Source: an uncultured Alphaproteobacteria bacterium
Lineage (GTDB): Bacteria > Pseudomonadota > Alphaproteobacteria > CAAHEQ01 > UBA3637
DNA length: 7,121 bases
Direction of reading: 5' to 3'
Assembly (NCBI GenBank): GCA_947629595.1
Contig: CANREI010000061.1
Coordinates: forward strand, 1 to 7,121
Positions 6,826 through 7,121 of this stretch are shown piece by piece; position 1 is the first letter of the stretch; each line of letters starts with the position of its first letter. The position numbers and the translations under genes were made by a program. Under the pieces are notes generated by a model. The model searched no databases. It saw only the letters and a program-made list of their open reading frames with translations, and was not told the DNA's origin.

Positions 6826-6866
6826 ATGTATGTTTTTTTATTAAAATAAGCAGGTGAGCAAGAAAA

Positions 6867-7121
6867 ATGTATCGGTTGAGATTGTTTTTAAAGCTTTTTC
6901 TGATTGCTTTTGCCGGATGCCTTTGTTTAATGAGCTATCGGGCCGAATTTTGCTCATTTTTAGGCTCTCGTTTGCCAACACGGGCCGGTATGTATTTATA
7001 TTGTTTGGCCCCTCGAAAAATTCACGTTTTTATAGATTATGCCTCAACGCCGACACTTCTTCAAATGATTGAATTTATTAAACTGCCGAAAAATGATATA
7101 AAAATAATAGCATGGGACAGA
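6867..7121 (+). CDS. Uncharacterised exported or membrane-anchored protein, 3' end outside window
   Basis: The frame from ATG 6867 is open to the last base, giving 85 residues with no stop. AGGTGA at 6852-6857 precedes it by nine bases, and a TATAAT box lies further upstream. The protein begins MYRLRLFLKLFLIAFAGCLC: positive residues, then a hydrophobic core, so a signal peptide or membrane anchor (about residues 5-23). Cys18, in the context FAGC, resembles a lipobox, but Phe at the -3 position is unusual, so lipoprotein status is doubtful. The next part includes KIHVFIDYASTPTLLQMIEFI and then KLPKNDIKIIAWDR, whose strand-helix-strand pattern suggests the start of a globular domain I do not recognise. 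It is transcribed away from the AlgX-like gene and shares its AT-rich composition, so it may belong to the same surface locus. Confidence 0.65.
   Translation, partial: MYRLRLFLKLFLIAFAGCLCLMSYRAEFCSFLGSRLPTRAGMYLYCLAPRKIHVFIDYASTPTLLQMIEFIKLPKNDIKIIAWDR

Larger units (their letters stand above)
6511..6866. other. AT-rich divergent intergenic region
   Basis: A 356-bp gene-free stretch between the - strand AlgX-like gene and the + strand exported-protein gene. From left to right it holds the AlgX-like ribosome site, an 18-bp repeat arm, a - strand promoter candidate, a small hairpin, the inverted second arm, a terminator-like hairpin, a long A/T-tract stretch (6700-6820) and a + strand promoter. 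The A/T stretch includes an AT-only stem, AAAAATAAA at 6775-6783 with TTTATTTTT at 6791-6799, which may simply be bent DNA or an UP-like element. I see no convincing gene in it. Confidence 0.7.

Noticed and set aside
6662..6844. + strand 60-residue frame starting with TTG, ending in a hydrophobic tail
   Set aside because: Its start lies in the repeat arm and no ribosome site precedes it. The hydrophobic tail arises from T-rich DNA that serves better as promoter sequence.
6854..7072. + strand 72-residue frame from GTG 6854
   Set aside because: Overlaps in another frame the ATG 6867 frame, which has a good ribosome site, a signal-like N-terminus and stays open to the window end.
1..7121. tRNA, rRNA, CRISPR arrays, insertion sequences
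   Set aside because: I saw no cloverleaf-like block, no regularly spaced repeats and no transposase or recombinase frame.

Overview
The window looks like a low-GC alphaproteobacterial chromosome. The evidence is an RluC-type pseudouridine synthase with the wording usual in Alphaproteobacteria (LAVQGGS, TTRHIDGLLDALRF), followed tightly by an AsmA-family envelope protein and an acylphosphatase. The lineage is inferred from this gene style only. A host-associated or gut relative would fit the AT-rich composition, but nothing here proves it.

Left part (1-3382, + strand): a compact housekeeping operon. rluC enters from outside the window, because its frame is open from base 1 and its N-terminal S4 region is missing. 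Its stop codon overlaps the asmA start by one base (TGATG). The acylphosphatase gene follows asmA after 11 bp. The three act in 23S rRNA modification, envelope lipid homeostasis and acyl-phosphate hydrolysis; being neighbours suggests co-transcription rather than a shared pathway.

Middle part (3412-6510, - strand): two genes converging on the operon. The first in transcription order (4756-6510) encodes a membrane-anchored protein with an AlgX/AlgJ-like (DHHW-type) SGNH domain. Such proteins are normally linked to O-acetylation of exported polysaccharides. Its catalytic motif is altered (THHW instead of DxHW), while the serine is kept. The second (3412-4617) has its own good promoter. It encodes an orphan 401-residue protein whose N-terminus resembles DUF3990/ADP-ribosyltransferase-like proteins (YH, FGKGFYTS, LYEV).

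Right part (6511-7121): a 356-bp AT-rich divergent intergenic region, then the start of a + strand gene for a small exported or membrane-anchored protein that runs off the window. The intergenic region holds the most unusual structure here: a perfect 18-bp inverted repeat whose arms enclose 122 bp. That interval carries a promoter-like sequence pointing at the AlgX-like gene. A third partial copy of the repeat forms a terminator-like hairpin with the right arm. The layout is what an invertible (phase-variable) promoter for a surface-polysaccharide gene would look like. A regulator-binding array or a small defunct mobile element is also possible. No recombinase gene is present in the window.
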